A DNA stretch of 49,737 bases from Ramicandelaber brevisporus. Its lineage: Eukaryota; Kickxellomycota; Ramicandelaberales; Ramicandelaberaceae. Below are positions 25,377-35,080 of this stretch, piece after piece. The stretch's first letter is position 1, and each line of letters starts with the position of its first letter. The position numbers and the translations under genes were made by a program. The notes beneath the pieces were generated by a model. That model was not told where the DNA came from, did no database searches, and was given only the letters and a program-made list of their open reading frames with translations. The stretch spans positions 8,587-58,323 of the forward strand of contig MU602722.1 in NCBI GenBank assembly GCA_025201865.1, read 5' to 3'.

Positions 25377-28013
25377 TTATTGCTGAGTTGGCACTGGACT
25401 TCCATGCCACGATTGAATCAGCGTTTTCACAAAGGACTGCTCGGCCGTAGTGTTCGCAAAAATGTCAGCCTTGTTCTCAGCTGGACATCTCAAGTACGAT
25501 GGTGCGAATACAACAGCCAGATTCGACACGTTCATCTTGGTTTGCACAACATTCTCAGGCCGAGCGAGTACCTGCAAGAACTGAGTCACATAATCAACAA
25601 CACGCAATCGTATGCCTTCCAGCCGTTTGATAACAGTGACTACATGCTTCGAATTGGCCGCCAATGAGATGCTGTCATTATACCACTCGGTTGGAATCAA
25701 CGGTTCAGCCATCTCACGGAACCACGCCTTGAGCAAAGAGGCGGGCACGTTTGGATCCTTGACGCCAGCCAAGTCATACTTGCCCTCGTCGATACGAGTC
25801 CGCAACGCCGTGACCAAGCTAACATCGCCAGGAATGCGGAAGATACCCTCAGTGCGGTGGCCATTGAGCATCAGCACGGCAGTTACCAAGAATGACAAGA
25901 CGCGTGGCACACCAAGTTCTTCGTCGGGAACACTGGGCATCCGCATCAACAGATCCAGCGACTCGCCAAACACGGAGAGAGCCAATGGAGAATTGAATGC
26001 ACGTTCAATCTCGCGAGTTGATGGAGATGCAGACTGTGGGCCGGTTGTGCAAATGCGCATCAATCGTGAGAAGGAAAACTGCGCACATTGATCAATCTGA
26101 TCGGTATACGTCTCAAAATGACGCTCGACAAAGTTTTTGAGATAGCACTCGAGTTCCTTTGATGGCGGGAATGCAGACGCAAACACGCACATCAATCTCC
26201 ACCCCTTGTGCGCACTCTGAGATGATGGATTGCTGCGCAGCTGTCGACAGAGCTGGCAGTACACTTCATCTCGCAGTGCAGGTGTCCTAATCGCAGTGCT
26301 CACCAACCACTCGATGCTCTGCCACAAACTCTGACCGGACCGCTGTGGTCTGTCGCCCATAACTGTCTGGATGACCACAAATGCCTTGACAGCATCCTTC
26401 TTCATTCCGCGTGGCAATGGAAGCAACGGTTGACGCATTGGCATCCACGTCCAAACCAGCAGCTTCTCAACAGGTACCTGGCGTCGGAGCAAAAACAAGC
26501 CCTGGGTGCGTCGTGCGTAATGTGATTCTGCAAACGATTCAAATGGAGTTTGACTAATGTCACGCTTCATCTCTTCCGTAACCGTGTATCGCTTCATTGC
26601 ACCGCGGGATGCCGATCGCTTGAGAGTTGATTCATCTGGAATCAAAATGTGGCGGCTTGCTGATGCCTTTCTGAGTGCCTGTTGCATCTGACCATCAGGA
26701 TTTGACGAGATTCCAGCTGATGTCATTGGTCGCTGTAGTTGAGGTGGCAGAAGTGGTGATTGTGGTGATTGTGGTAATTGCGACATAGCTGTAGCTGTAG
26801 CTGTAGCTGTGGCTGGGTTGACGTCGATATTGGCTGCTCTAACAAGTTGCATGGAAGGTCTGGAATTAACAGTCATATTTGTGGTAGTGGGACTGGCCTG
26901 TGATTGGGCTGAGTCATTAAATTGCGTCACTGAATGGCTAATAATGTTCCTGGTTGGAAGATGAGCGGCCGAGGCACTGCCAAATTTGGTTGATTTCGCA
27001 CTAATCGCTGCGGGCGTAGCTCTAGCCGGAAGACGTATATTTTCATCAGCTGTGAGAAGTTCACCGATTGTACGGGAATCTCCAAAGGCTGAATCCGACG
27101 CATTCAGCTGTGCTGTAATTAGCGGGCTGGCTGGACTCTGCGGCTCTAGCGGTGGTGTCATGAGGGCAGATGCATCAATTTGGTGACGTGCAACACCATT
27201 GCCATTTGTAACTGCAGTGAGTTGCTGCTGCTGGCCGCTGCCCGGTAAAGAAGCCGTTGAGCTGGTAATTGGGCTTAGCGGACCAGTAAATGTCGATGCT
27301 GGCGTTGTGTTAATTGCCGCAACCTTTGTATCTGGCATAGATGGAGAGTGAGATAGCTTTCGTTTTTGTTGCTGTTGTTGCTGGTATTGGTGCTGTTGTT
27401 GGTGCTGTTTTTGTTGCTGTTGGTGCTGTTGTTGGTGCTGTTGTTGTTGCTGGAATGGCTGCGGCATGGTCTCACTGGAAGATGTTGCCGTAGATGGATC
27501 ACTTGGCACTGCAACAGTTGATGAAGCCGATGCCGAAGCAGATAACGAAGGAAGAAGTGGCATCACGCTGTTGCCACCACCACCACCGCTGGCACCACCG
27601 CCGCCGCTGCCGCTGCCGCCGCCATTGCTTACACTAGTATCCAGACCAATTGAGCCGGGTACGTTTGGGAGCGATGCAAGCAACTCACCAGCCAACATGA
27701 CAGATGCTCTCGATGACACCAGCATCGACATGTGATTGCCCAGCACGGATCGCTGTAGAGCATGCAGAGGAACAATAACAACGTCTGGCGAGTCTGGCGC
27801 AACCCACGTCGTATCGCCCGTAAGAGTGTTGTAGTAGTAAGGAAGTTCGTGGGTTTCGTCAAACAGCTCCCAGTACTCGCCAGCCGGGTTGCGTGGTTTG
27901 ACGGGGCCGGTTATCGGTCGCAGCCAGCTGCACTCGCCAGTAGCCAGGTTCGCAAACACTTGCCTGCCGCTGTCGGGATCTGCAAGTTCGATCCACTCAT
28001 CTCGAAGCGACAT
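25377..28013 (-). CDS. WW-WW-MyTH4-RhoGAP protein (ARHGAP39/Vilse-like architecture)
   Basis: RhoGAPs switch off Rho/Rac/Cdc42 GTPases, and MyTH4 domains bind microtubules or cargo. Domains in order: WW1 (Trp7 and Trp30), WW2 (Trp48 and Trp70), a long disordered region with a Gly run and a Gln/His-rich tract (about residues 185-220, encoded at about 27355-27455), MyTH4 (about 495-655, with the DEVYCQLCRQL motif), and RhoGAP (about 685-870) with its arginine finger Arg726 in GIFRIPG. This order matches animal ARHGAP39 (Vilse/CrossGAP), so the role is probably in cytoskeleton control and cell polarity. At 878 residues it is slightly shorter than the animal protein. The ATG at 28013 begins just before WW1. 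Confidence 0.94.
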   Translation of the reverse strand: MSLRDEWIELADPDSGRQVFANLATGECSWLRPITGPVKPRNPAGEYWELFDETHELPYYYNTLTGDTTWVAPDSPDVVIVPLHALQRSVLGNHMSMLVSSRASVMLAGELLASLPNVPGSIGLDTSVSNGGGSGSGGGGASGGGGGNSVMPLLPSLSASASASSTVAVPSDPSTATSSSETMPQPFQQQQQHQQQHQQQQKQHQQQHQYQQQQQQKRKLSHSPSMPDTKVAAINTTPASTFTGPLSPITSSTASLPGSGQQQQLTAVTNGNGVARHQIDASALMTPPLEPQSPASPLITAQLNASDSAFGDSRTIGELLTADENIRLPARATPAAISAKSTKFGSASAAHLPTRNIISHSVTQFNDSAQSQASPTTTNMTVNSRPSMQLVRAANIDVNPATATATATAMSQLPQSPQSPLLPPQLQRPMTSAGISSNPDGQMQQALRKASASRHILIPDESTLKRSASRGAMKRYTVTEEMKRDISQTPFESFAESHYARRTQGLFLLRRQVPVEKLLVWTWMPMRQPLLPLPRGMKKDAVKAFVVIQTVMGDRPQRSGQSLWQSIEWLVSTAIRTPALRDEVYCQLCRQLRSNPSSQSAHKGWRLMCVFASAFPPSKELECYLKNFVERHFETYTDQIDQCAQFSFSRLMRICTTGPQSASPSTREIERAFNSPLALSVFGESLDLLMRMPSVPDEELGVPRVLSFLVTAVLMLNGHRTEGIFRIPGDVSLVTALRTRIDEGKYDLAGVKDPNVPASLLKAWFREMAEPLIPTEWYNDSISLAANSKHVVTVIKRLEGIRLRVVDYVTQFLQVLARPENVVQTKMNVSNLAVVFAPSYLRCPAENKADIFANTTAEQSFVKTLIQSWHGSPVPTQQ

Positions 28014-28549
28014 TGTGCAAACAATGCAAGAGCAAGGGGAGGAGTGTGGATGCTAATGTGAGAAAAGAGAGGGAGGGAGAGAGTGTGATAGTATGTGTGT
28101 GAGAATTAGAGTGAGAAAGTGAGAGTGAGGAGAAGGTAGTGGAGCAACGGAGATGCAGGAAGTGGTTGATCAGCGTCAAAGACGAAAAAACAAAAAACAA
28201 AAAGGAGTTCAAGCTGGAGAGACTTGTACAAACTGTCGTCGTCGTCGTTTGTGCCGGCTTGAAAGAATCAAAAAAAAAAGAATAAAAAAGAGAAGGAAAG
28301 AAAGGCTCAGAGGCTCAGAAAGTGTTGAGAGAGATAGATGTTGATGGCGCGGGGATTGGTGTTTGCAGATGCACCGTCATCGACTTTTGGACTCGTGGTA
28401 TCACGGCGTCGCACAAAGTCACCAGCCCCGGCCTAGCACGATGTTGCTATTGTTGCTGTTGCTGTTGCTGTTTTTGCTGCTATTGTTATTGTCGCTGTCG
28501 CTGCTCTTCGGTTTGGGTCCGATTGACAGGACAGGTGCTATAAAATTGG

Positions 28550-28575
28550 GCCAATCAGAACTGAGCCAATCAGAA
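28550..28575 (+). promoter_or_regulatory. Tandem CCAAT boxes (two GCCAATCAGAA, 15 bp apart)
   Basis: GCCAATCAGAA occurs at 28550-28560 and again at 28565-28575. The CCAATCA core fits the HAP/NF-Y consensus. A TATAAAA lies just upstream at 28539-28545. The pair sits between divergent genes, so it could serve either. Confidence 0.6.
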
Positions 28576-28980
28576 TGCACCAAAATTAGTTCCGTTCAAA
28601 CACTGCTGCTTCTGCTCTGACTGAGTTTGACACCTTCCAGGAAAAGAGCAGCAGGTTGACGACACTCTGGAGCTCGTCAAGGACATCCACGCTCACTCCT
28701 TAGCAAAGGAGGGGAAGAGGGAGGGCCATGATCGATCTGTTGTGGAGATAAGAGGCAGAAATGTGAGTTGGTTTTTTTTTCCTAATCGGCGAATGAGGAT
28801 TTCTGCCAGAGTGTGACTGTTTGGGAGTTGTCATAATTTATCGAGTCACCAACCCGCCAAACTGAAAGGTGGGAACTGCAAGATGGTAACGGTTATAACG
28901 GCTATAGCAGCGTGCTTGTTCCTGCTGGAGCTTCTCTTTACTCTACACTCCACTTCATTCCACTTCATTCCGATCTTATT

Positions 28981-29008
28981 CACTCACTCACTCACTCACT
29001 CACTCACT
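28981..29008. repeat. (CACT)n tetranucleotide repeat
   Basis: About seven perfect units of CACT in the leader region of the lyase gene. Similar CACT runs occur upstream of the cytidylyltransferase gene near 45180. Confidence 0.75.
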
Positions 29009-29121
29009 CGTTTACTCCTTCACGCACACACGCAGAAAAAACAATATCAGCAACAGCAACAAAGCAACAACAACAGCAACAAAGCAGCAGAGCAGATCTA
29101 CTCAATAACACTGTACCAGCT

Positions 29122-30555
29122 ATGACACTCGCCAACAAGACCACCTCTGCCACCGCTGCCTCCACCGGTGCCTCCAAGCTATGGGGCGGCCGCTTCTCCG
29201 GTGCAACCGACCCTTTGATGGAAAAGTTCAACGCGTCAATCTCGTTTGACAAGCGCATGCACCGCGCAGACATCACTGGCTCAAAAGCCTACGTTGCTGC
29301 CCAAGGACGCGTTGGCTTGCTCACTGCCGATGAGCAAAAGCAGCTACTTGACGGCCTCGACGCGGTATTAGCCGAGTGGGAGCACGGCGAGTTCACTTTG
29401 GAAGCCGGTGATGAAGACATCCACACTGCTAACGAGCGCCGTCTCGGCGAGCTGATCGGGCCATTGGCCGGCAAGCTGCACACTGGCCGCAGCCGTAACG
29501 ACCAAGTTGCCACTGACATGCGACTGTGGCTGCGTGAAGCCGGTGCCCAGCTGCTGGGCCATCTGCGTGCATTGGTTGGCGTCGTTGTTGAGCGCGCATC
29601 GTCCGAGATTGACGTGCTGATGCCTGGATACACTCACTTGCAGCGTGCCCAGCCAATTCGCTGGAGCCACTTCCTGCTCTGCCACGCTTGGGCCTGGCAC
29701 GCCGATGCCGAGCGCCTCGAGCAGCTTCTCGATCGCGCCAATGTATCTCCATTGGGATGCGGAGCTCTTGCTGGTAATCCGTTCGGTATTGACCGTGCTC
29801 AGTTGGCTGCCGACTTGGGTTTCGCCCGTGGACCATCTCCCAACAGCTTGCTTGGCGTCAGCGACCGCGACTTTGTCGCTGAGCTGCTGTTCTGGGCCAC
29901 GTTGACATCGACTCATTTGAGTCGCTTTGCCGAAGACCTGATCATCTACTCGTCTGCCGAATTTGGATTCGTCCAGCTTGCCGACGCCTACAGCACTGGC
30001 AGCAGTTTGATGCCACAAAAGAAGAATCCCGATTCGCTCGAATTGATTCGAGGCAAGACTGGCCGTGTCTTTGGTGGATTGACATCCATCCTGATGACTC
30101 TCAAGGGCCTGCCGAGCACCTACAACAAGGACCTGCAGGAAGACAAGGAGCCCATGTTTGATGCCGTTGACACTCTTGACGGCACTCTCCAGATTGTCGC
30201 AGCATGCATTGCCACAATGTCGATTCGTGCCGACAAGATGCGCGCCGCTCTCACTCCAGACATGCTCGCCACCGATCTGGCCGAGTATTTGGTACGCAAG
30301 AAGGTTCCATTCCGCGAAACACATCACATTTCTGGCGCAGCTGTCAGATTAGCTGAGACTCGCGGCATCCCACTGAGCGAGCTGACACTGCAGGACTTGC
30401 AAGGGCTGCATCCATCATTCAGCGAAGATGTCAAGCTGGTTTGGGACTTTGAACGCAGCGTGGAGAACCGCGCGTCCAGTGGTGGTACCAGTCGCTCGGC
30501 TGTTGAGCAGCAGCTGGCTCAGCTTCGCACCTGGCTGGCATCGTCGTCACACTAA
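29122..30555 (+). CDS. ARG4: Argininosuccinate lyase
   Basis: This enzyme splits argininosuccinate into arginine and fumarate, the last step of arginine synthesis, in the cytosol. The 477-residue protein begins near [18 protein letters not shown], the family's start, and carries the superfamily signature [20 protein letters not shown]. Other landmarks are the SRNDQV motif and the [15 protein letters not shown] motif, which holds a catalytic His. The length is standard. The ATG chosen is at 29122, after a CAA/CAG-rich leader; an open frame upstream to 28912 is low-complexity and not conserved. Confidence 0.97.
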   Translation: MTLANKTTSATAASTGASKLWGGRFSGATDPLMEKFNASISFDKRMHRADITGSKAYVAAQGRVGLLTADEQKQLLDGLDAVLAEWEHGEFTLEAGDEDIHTANERRLGELIGPLAGKLHTGRSRNDQVATDMRLWLREAGAQLLGHLRALVGVVVERASSEIDVLMPGYTHLQRAQPIRWSHFLLCHAWAWHADAERLEQLLDRANVSPLGCGALAGNPFGIDRAQLAADLGFARGPSPNSLLGVSDRDFVAELLFWATLTSTHLSRFAEDLIIYSSAEFGFVQLADAYSTGSSLMPQKKNPDSLELIRGKTGRVFGGLTSILMTLKGLPSTYNKDLQEDKEPMFDAVDTLDGTLQIVAACIATMSIRADKMRAALTPDMLATDLAEYLVRKKVPFRETHHISGAAVRLAETRGIPLSELTLQDLQGLHPSFSEDVKLVWDFERSVENRASSGGTSRSAVEQQLAQLRTWLASSSH

Positions 30556-30601
30556 TAAACAACTGATACACAAACACGAACACGGCGAACGACGGTGAAA
30601 A

Positions 30602-30628
30602 CTTTCCAGGATAACTTTTCCTGGAAAG
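30602..30628 (+). other. Perfect 10-bp hairpin in the lyase 3' region
   Basis: CTTTCCAGGA (30602-30611) pairs with TCCTGGAAAG (30619-30628) around a 7-nt loop, 47 bases after the lyase stop. It may affect mRNA 3' end formation or stability, but this is only inferred from the structure. Confidence 0.5.
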
Positions 30629-31857
30629 ACGATAACACCCTCATTTTTCAAAGCTAACCATCTTAATATATAGCTCATTGGAACCGTAGAGGACGGCTCT
30701 TTTCGATGATGCTTTTATCCTGATCTGTAGAGTTTGAAAAACTATGGTGGCTTGGTGGCAAAAACACACTCGCATATGAAGACTACTATCGTAAAGCTGG
30801 AGCGCTTTACTACTACTCGAATATATTTGATGCAATTCTGTGAGAGTTGGCAGTGTTGTGTTTTAAAAGCACAAGTACTAAACTCGATTTCAATTGGCAA
30901 TTAAGCCTTGGTTCTTTGTACCCTTTTGGTTCTTTGGTGCTTTGCATTGATCGCCTAATTGCTGCAGATCCTCTGTTTTGCGAAGGAGTTGTGCGTCGTA
31001 CTCCTTCTCATTCTTGACATGTTGGTTGTTTACACTCCTTCGCACCTTTGCAGGAGCGTGGCTGGTTGTTTCAGCTACACAGTGGAAACCCGCTATAAAC
31101 AGTCTGCCACAAGCAACCGAGTCGAACCTGTCCAAGCTTGCGTCTTTCTCTTTTCCTTACAACCACCACAGCACACCACCACAACACTGCACTACACACT
31201 CTTTTCTTCAAGACTTCTTTCAAGCACAGGCGTTGTTCCTCCCTTTGTCCCAGGTGCTGGCGTGTTTTGGCGCGGTGTTCGGTCCCCCGTGGTGGTTGTC
31301 CTCTGCCGCCAGGTTGGTGTGGCTGGCATCCGGGTTTTCCCAGCGGCGTGTTCCATCTGTTCCCCTCCTCTCTTGGTTCGTCCCTCCTCCGCTGGCTTTC
31401 TCCCCCACCTCTTGCATCGCACGTCGGTGTTCCCTGCCGTCGTCGTCCCCGTCGTTGTCAAGTGGGTGGTTGCTGTGGCTTCAGCACTTGTTCCTCCTGT
31501 TGGTGTTGTTGCCATGGCTATACTTTTTTTTCTTTTGGCTTGCTTTGGTTTGGTGGTTTAGTGCACTTTGGTTCGTTCGTTTTTGGTCCGGACCATCTGC
31601 ACGGGTATAGACTGGCCGCGCTACATGGTTTTAAATGAGACATTAGACACACTGTAGTCTTGCTGACTCTCTGTAGTCTTCCCGACTCTTTGTTGTCTTG
31701 CCGACTCTCCATAGCCCTCATCCAGCCAATGTTTGAGTCTACTGCTGTAATTGCTGTAAAAACACTCACTCATAAAAATCCCCAACGGCTCGCGATTTCA
31801 CCGTCGTTGGCTGTGCAACCCTTAAAAACAAAAAGCAAACCCCAAACTCCAAACTAG
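30629..31857. other. Long intergenic region with an A-poor block
   Basis: This runs from the lyase 3' end to the second F-box-like gene. From about 31138 to 31561 the plus strand is so poor in A that all three forward frames stay open, giving three overlapping Leu/Pro/Trp/Cys-rich ORFs, none convincing. A TATAAAC at 31094-31100 precedes the block. The minus-strand fragment ending at 30641 also lacks an ATG. A 19-bp tandem repeat follows at 31653-31709. Confidence 0.5.
31653..31709. repeat. 19-bp tandem repeat, three copies
   Basis: Three imperfect copies of TGTAGTCTTGCCGACTCTC lie about 150 bases upstream of the F-box-like start. Confidence 0.75.
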
Positions 31858-32503
31858 ATGAATAGAACAAGTCTTCCTTCACGAACAGTAATCTCGAAGA
31901 GACGCGGAGCACGCTACGAGCAGCAAGATACCCTCGTCAAGCGACTACGCAGCGCCGAGTACCAGGGCAGCCGTTCTGTAAGGTTCTGCAATCTGCCAGC
32001 GACGTTCTTCGAGCAGCTATCCCTTCATCTCGGCAAGACTGATATCAGCCACATTGCTCTCTGTAATCGATACCTGGCCACCGTGTTTGTGCCGATACTA
32101 TGGCGGAGTCTGTGGTCTTCTTCGGCACCATTCACGCGTAATCTCACACAGCAAGACGCATTGCAACGCGATATAATTCTGGACAAGAATGGATCGCTAG
32201 TTCGCATACTGGACGAGCGGTTTCTACAGCACTTGTCGAGTCAACGATTGCCGTACGTAGTCCACCATGATGGCGAGGCGCCGGAATCAGTTCAGCAGCG
32301 CCGGTCTATCAATCACAATTGGTTCCACATGATTGAAAAGTTCATCTTTCGAGGCAAACTGGCTCCAAGCATGGAGATTATGAGATGGTTTCCATACCTG
32401 AAGCGAGTGCACATCATAGCGTATCCAAGTATGATGAAGCTGGTCAGATGTGCGCCTTCATCACGTCATAATATGGCACAAATGCCAATGTCTCAACAAC
32501 AGC

Positions 32504-32573
<70 letters not shown>

Positions 32574-33741
32574 GGTTCTGCATTTGACACACACGTACCA
32601 GGCAAATGCTCTCGCCAAAGTAATTGACTCGCGGCTGCTCATATCACATATCACACTGGAGTTCCAAGAAGATTACCAGCTCAAAGTTACTAGCACGGTT
32701 ACATCGCCATGGACCGCAGCAGCTCAATTTCTATCAGAAATTCGGCCGAAACCACTTGCTGTGTTCCCTAAGAGACAGATTGGAGTTATCATGCGTGGCT
32801 GCCCTGTCACCGATAATCCTGGAACTGACATTATCAAGATGGTGTCCCTGTTCTTGGTACATTTGGAATTGGAGCACAGAGGTAGCCATTGCGTGTCTCA
32901 GCTCACTGCGCAAATCCTCTCTCCTCCAGCAGCCACGAGTCATGGTGGTTTGCTTGTGTTTCCAGCCATGCGCTCATTACACATCAATCTGTGCTCATAT
33001 CATCACTGCACAGTGTGCCGAGCATCTGGTTCGTATTCAGAGCCGAGTCCTGAAATCCTTGCTGGCTATGCTGACTGGAGTCCAGCTAAATATCCGATGC
33101 TAGAGTCACTGGAGATTGAGCCGCATAATGATTGCAAGTGTTCGACGTGTAACATGCATTCGAGTGACAAACCACTTGCAGCAGTCAAATTATCGACAAT
33201 GCTTCTGGCAAGTTGTCTTAATTCTGGAGCAAGATGGACAGCGCTTAAAGAACTGCGAGCCAGTGTGTTCTTGTCGACGTTCAAGCAGTTGATTGAAGCA
33301 TGTCCCAATCTTACTATATTGAGCCTCAATATCTACCGTGGCGACTCCACAGAGTCTGTATTTGATTTAGGTATTATCGGCAGTCTTGTACCGTGGCTTC
33401 AGACGCTTGCAGTCATATCCAACATGGTTCAGTTGCACTGCTCAACGAAGCCATCAAAATTACAGTTTGCACAGCTACGAAAAGTCAGATTTGAGTCATT
33501 TATAAACTGTCAGCCGCATGTGCTTGCACTGCTCCTCAAATGTCGCCAGATCGACAGCCTCGAGCTACGAGACTGTTGCTTTAGTGGAAACAGTAAGGAT
33601 GAAGCTGAGACAATCAAAAAGATGGTTCTTGAAGATGCTACATTTACAATCAAACAGTTTATTATAGAATGTGATGGCGCTGAGCGAGAAGTAGCAGTAT
33701 CGGCTTTAATCAAGAGACACACTCTCTATAACCTTCATTAA
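31858..33741 (+). CDS. F-box/LRR-like protein with a 26-Gln tract
   Basis: A basic N-terminus of about 40 residues leads into an F-box-like segment (FCNLPATFFEQLSLHLG ... ILWRSLW, about residues 42-82). The next 500 or so residues contain Leu-rich units that resemble LRRs, such as FPYLKRVHIIAY and CPNLTILSLNIY. A pure glutamine tract lies inside the repeat region (codons at 32494-32571, CAA-rich then CAG-rich) and would loop out of the fold. A Cys/His-rich patch sits near residues 382-438. Like the gene at 15982 it is probably a substrate adaptor of an SCF ligase, with unknown target. The F-box is degenerate, so the function is tentative. Confidence 0.72.
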
Positions 33742-33913
33742 ATGTTTTTTACTTTAAGAAAGGTTGTTTAGAAGAAAATTGGTCAATGAAAGAAGGCTGC
33801 AGATGTTGTCAAGAGAAAAAAAAATGATAAGGAGAAATAAGAGTTGGTTTATAGTGTCAATACAAGACGGTGACTGGACTAAAGAAAAGTATTTAACGAG
33901 TGAAATGCGAAAG

Positions 33914-34537
33914 CTAATTGCTGCCGTTTGGTTCTTTGGAATCTGGTGTTGTGCTAGGCTGCACCGACTCTGCTTGATCAGTGCTGTCAATTGGAGCTAA
34001 TGGCAAAGGATATGTCAAAGTGAACGTGATTGGCATAGATACCGAATACACTTGGCCAGACTGACTGGGCTCTAGCTTCTGTTGCAACAGCATTTCGCGA
34101 ACCAGTCGGTTCCCATAGACAGTCAAAGCCAGAATAATCGGAATCGGTGGCTCAGAGAGAAGCTGTGGTGCGGTGCTGGTCTTAAGGCTGTTATACAACT
34201 GCGCCTGAATAAGGCAAGGGTGGACACCGCCATCTTGTTGTATTTCCTTTTTGAAGCATTCAAAGGATGAATTTTTCTCCAAAAACAGTGAGATTACTTC
34301 CTGTGCTTCCTCTCTGATCTTTTTCAAGCGTGCTAAACCTGCATCTTCTTGTCCCTTAGATGCTACATTTTCTTGAGCAGATGTCGGACTAGTCACTTCT
34401 GATTCATCAATTGTCTGGCCCTCTTGAGTCAAACGGCTATCTTCACCATCATCGTCGATAGATTGAACAGGAGGTGTCGACACGCTCTTGGCAGGCTTTG
34501 AGTCTATCATTTCGTAGTGTTGTTGTGGTACTGTCAT
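33914..34537 (-). CDS. Hypothetical acidic protein, 207 residues
   Basis: I do not recognise this protein. Residues 1-65 and the last 25 are Ser/Thr/Glu/Pro-rich and probably disordered. The middle (about 65-185) is a compact, mixed region with a helical start (ARLKKIREEAQEVISLFLEKN) and hydrophobic strands further on. No signal peptide, membrane segment or metal site is seen. A start at the ATG of 34537 is natural. It converges with the F-box-like gene, 172 bases between stops. It could be a subunit of a larger complex, but there is no direct hint. Confidence 0.75.
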   Translation of the reverse strand: MTVPQQHYEMIDSKPAKSVSTPPVQSIDDDGEDSRLTQEGQTIDESEVTSPTSAQENVASKGQEDAGLARLKKIREEAQEVISLFLEKNSSFECFKKEIQQDGGVHPCLIQAQLYNSLKTSTAPQLLSEPPIPIILALTVYGNRLVREMLLQQKLEPSQSGQVYSVSMPITFTLTYPLPLAPIDSTDQAESVQPSTTPDSKEPNGSN

Positions 34538-35080
34538 GGGTTAAAATGTGCGATGGGAGGAATGCTTTTCTACATTGTTGGATGCGAGCTGGAGGACATG
34601 CCCTATTTATACTTTTGTCAGGCGCATACATTCACAAATAGTGCGAGACGTCGGCAACAGTTGAATACACTAAACATGCACCACAGTTACATCGGTGTTG
34701 GGGGAAAGTATGCACATACAGCAGCACGTTTCACGAGTTTCGTGCTGTTGCTGCCGATATGTGTACGCATTCTTCCTCGGCTGACCAGCTGATTAAACCC
34801 TTTCATTTTTTAGGCTTAGTATAAAATATTCTTGAGAAGACAGCACTATGTTTTAATATAAAACATAAGATTGAATACATCTTTTGAGATATAAAGTTGT
34901 CATCAGGTGGCTTTAAAAGTTAATTTAAACGTGAAAGCAAAGTAAAGTAAAGTAAATTAAAGTACATATGAGTAAATAGTCAGCAGAAAATGTATAAAAA
35001 ACAACAAAGTAAGCATGGCAACGCAAAGAGAATGAACAAAAATTGGACTTGAACGAAACAAACGAAGATGCTGGTGATAT
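34538..35080. other. Intergenic, minus-strand gene start to HSF-like gene 3' end
   Basis: AT-rich. Near 34935-34965 is a short repeat of AGTAAAGTAAAGTAAATTAAAGTA. No gene is seen. Confidence 0.55.

Larger units (their letters stand above)
28014..29121. other. Divergent promoter region, RhoGAP gene and argininosuccinate lyase
   Basis: Bases 28440-28505 are a CTG/TTG-type triplet repeat that makes a spurious Cys-rich ORF. A GAGTCA at 28843-28848, the core of a Gcn4-type site, is suggestive for an arginine gene but could be chance. A (CACT)n run lies at about 28981-29008, and a CAA/CAG-rich leader precedes the lyase ATG. Several possible TATA-like sites exist. Confidence 0.5.

Noticed and set aside
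28363-28620. Cys- or Leu-rich small ORFs near 28.4 kb
   Set aside because: They come from a CTG/TTG-type triplet repeat, not from a gene.
31192-31515. Minus-strand Thr/Gly-rich ORF considered as a retrotransposon gag fragment
   Set aside because: No CCHC motif or capsid-like stretch could be found in any minus-strand frame.
30959-31638. Three overlapping forward ORFs of 166-210 codons
   Set aside because: All three frames are open because the strand is poor in A. None has a domain or a protein-like composition.
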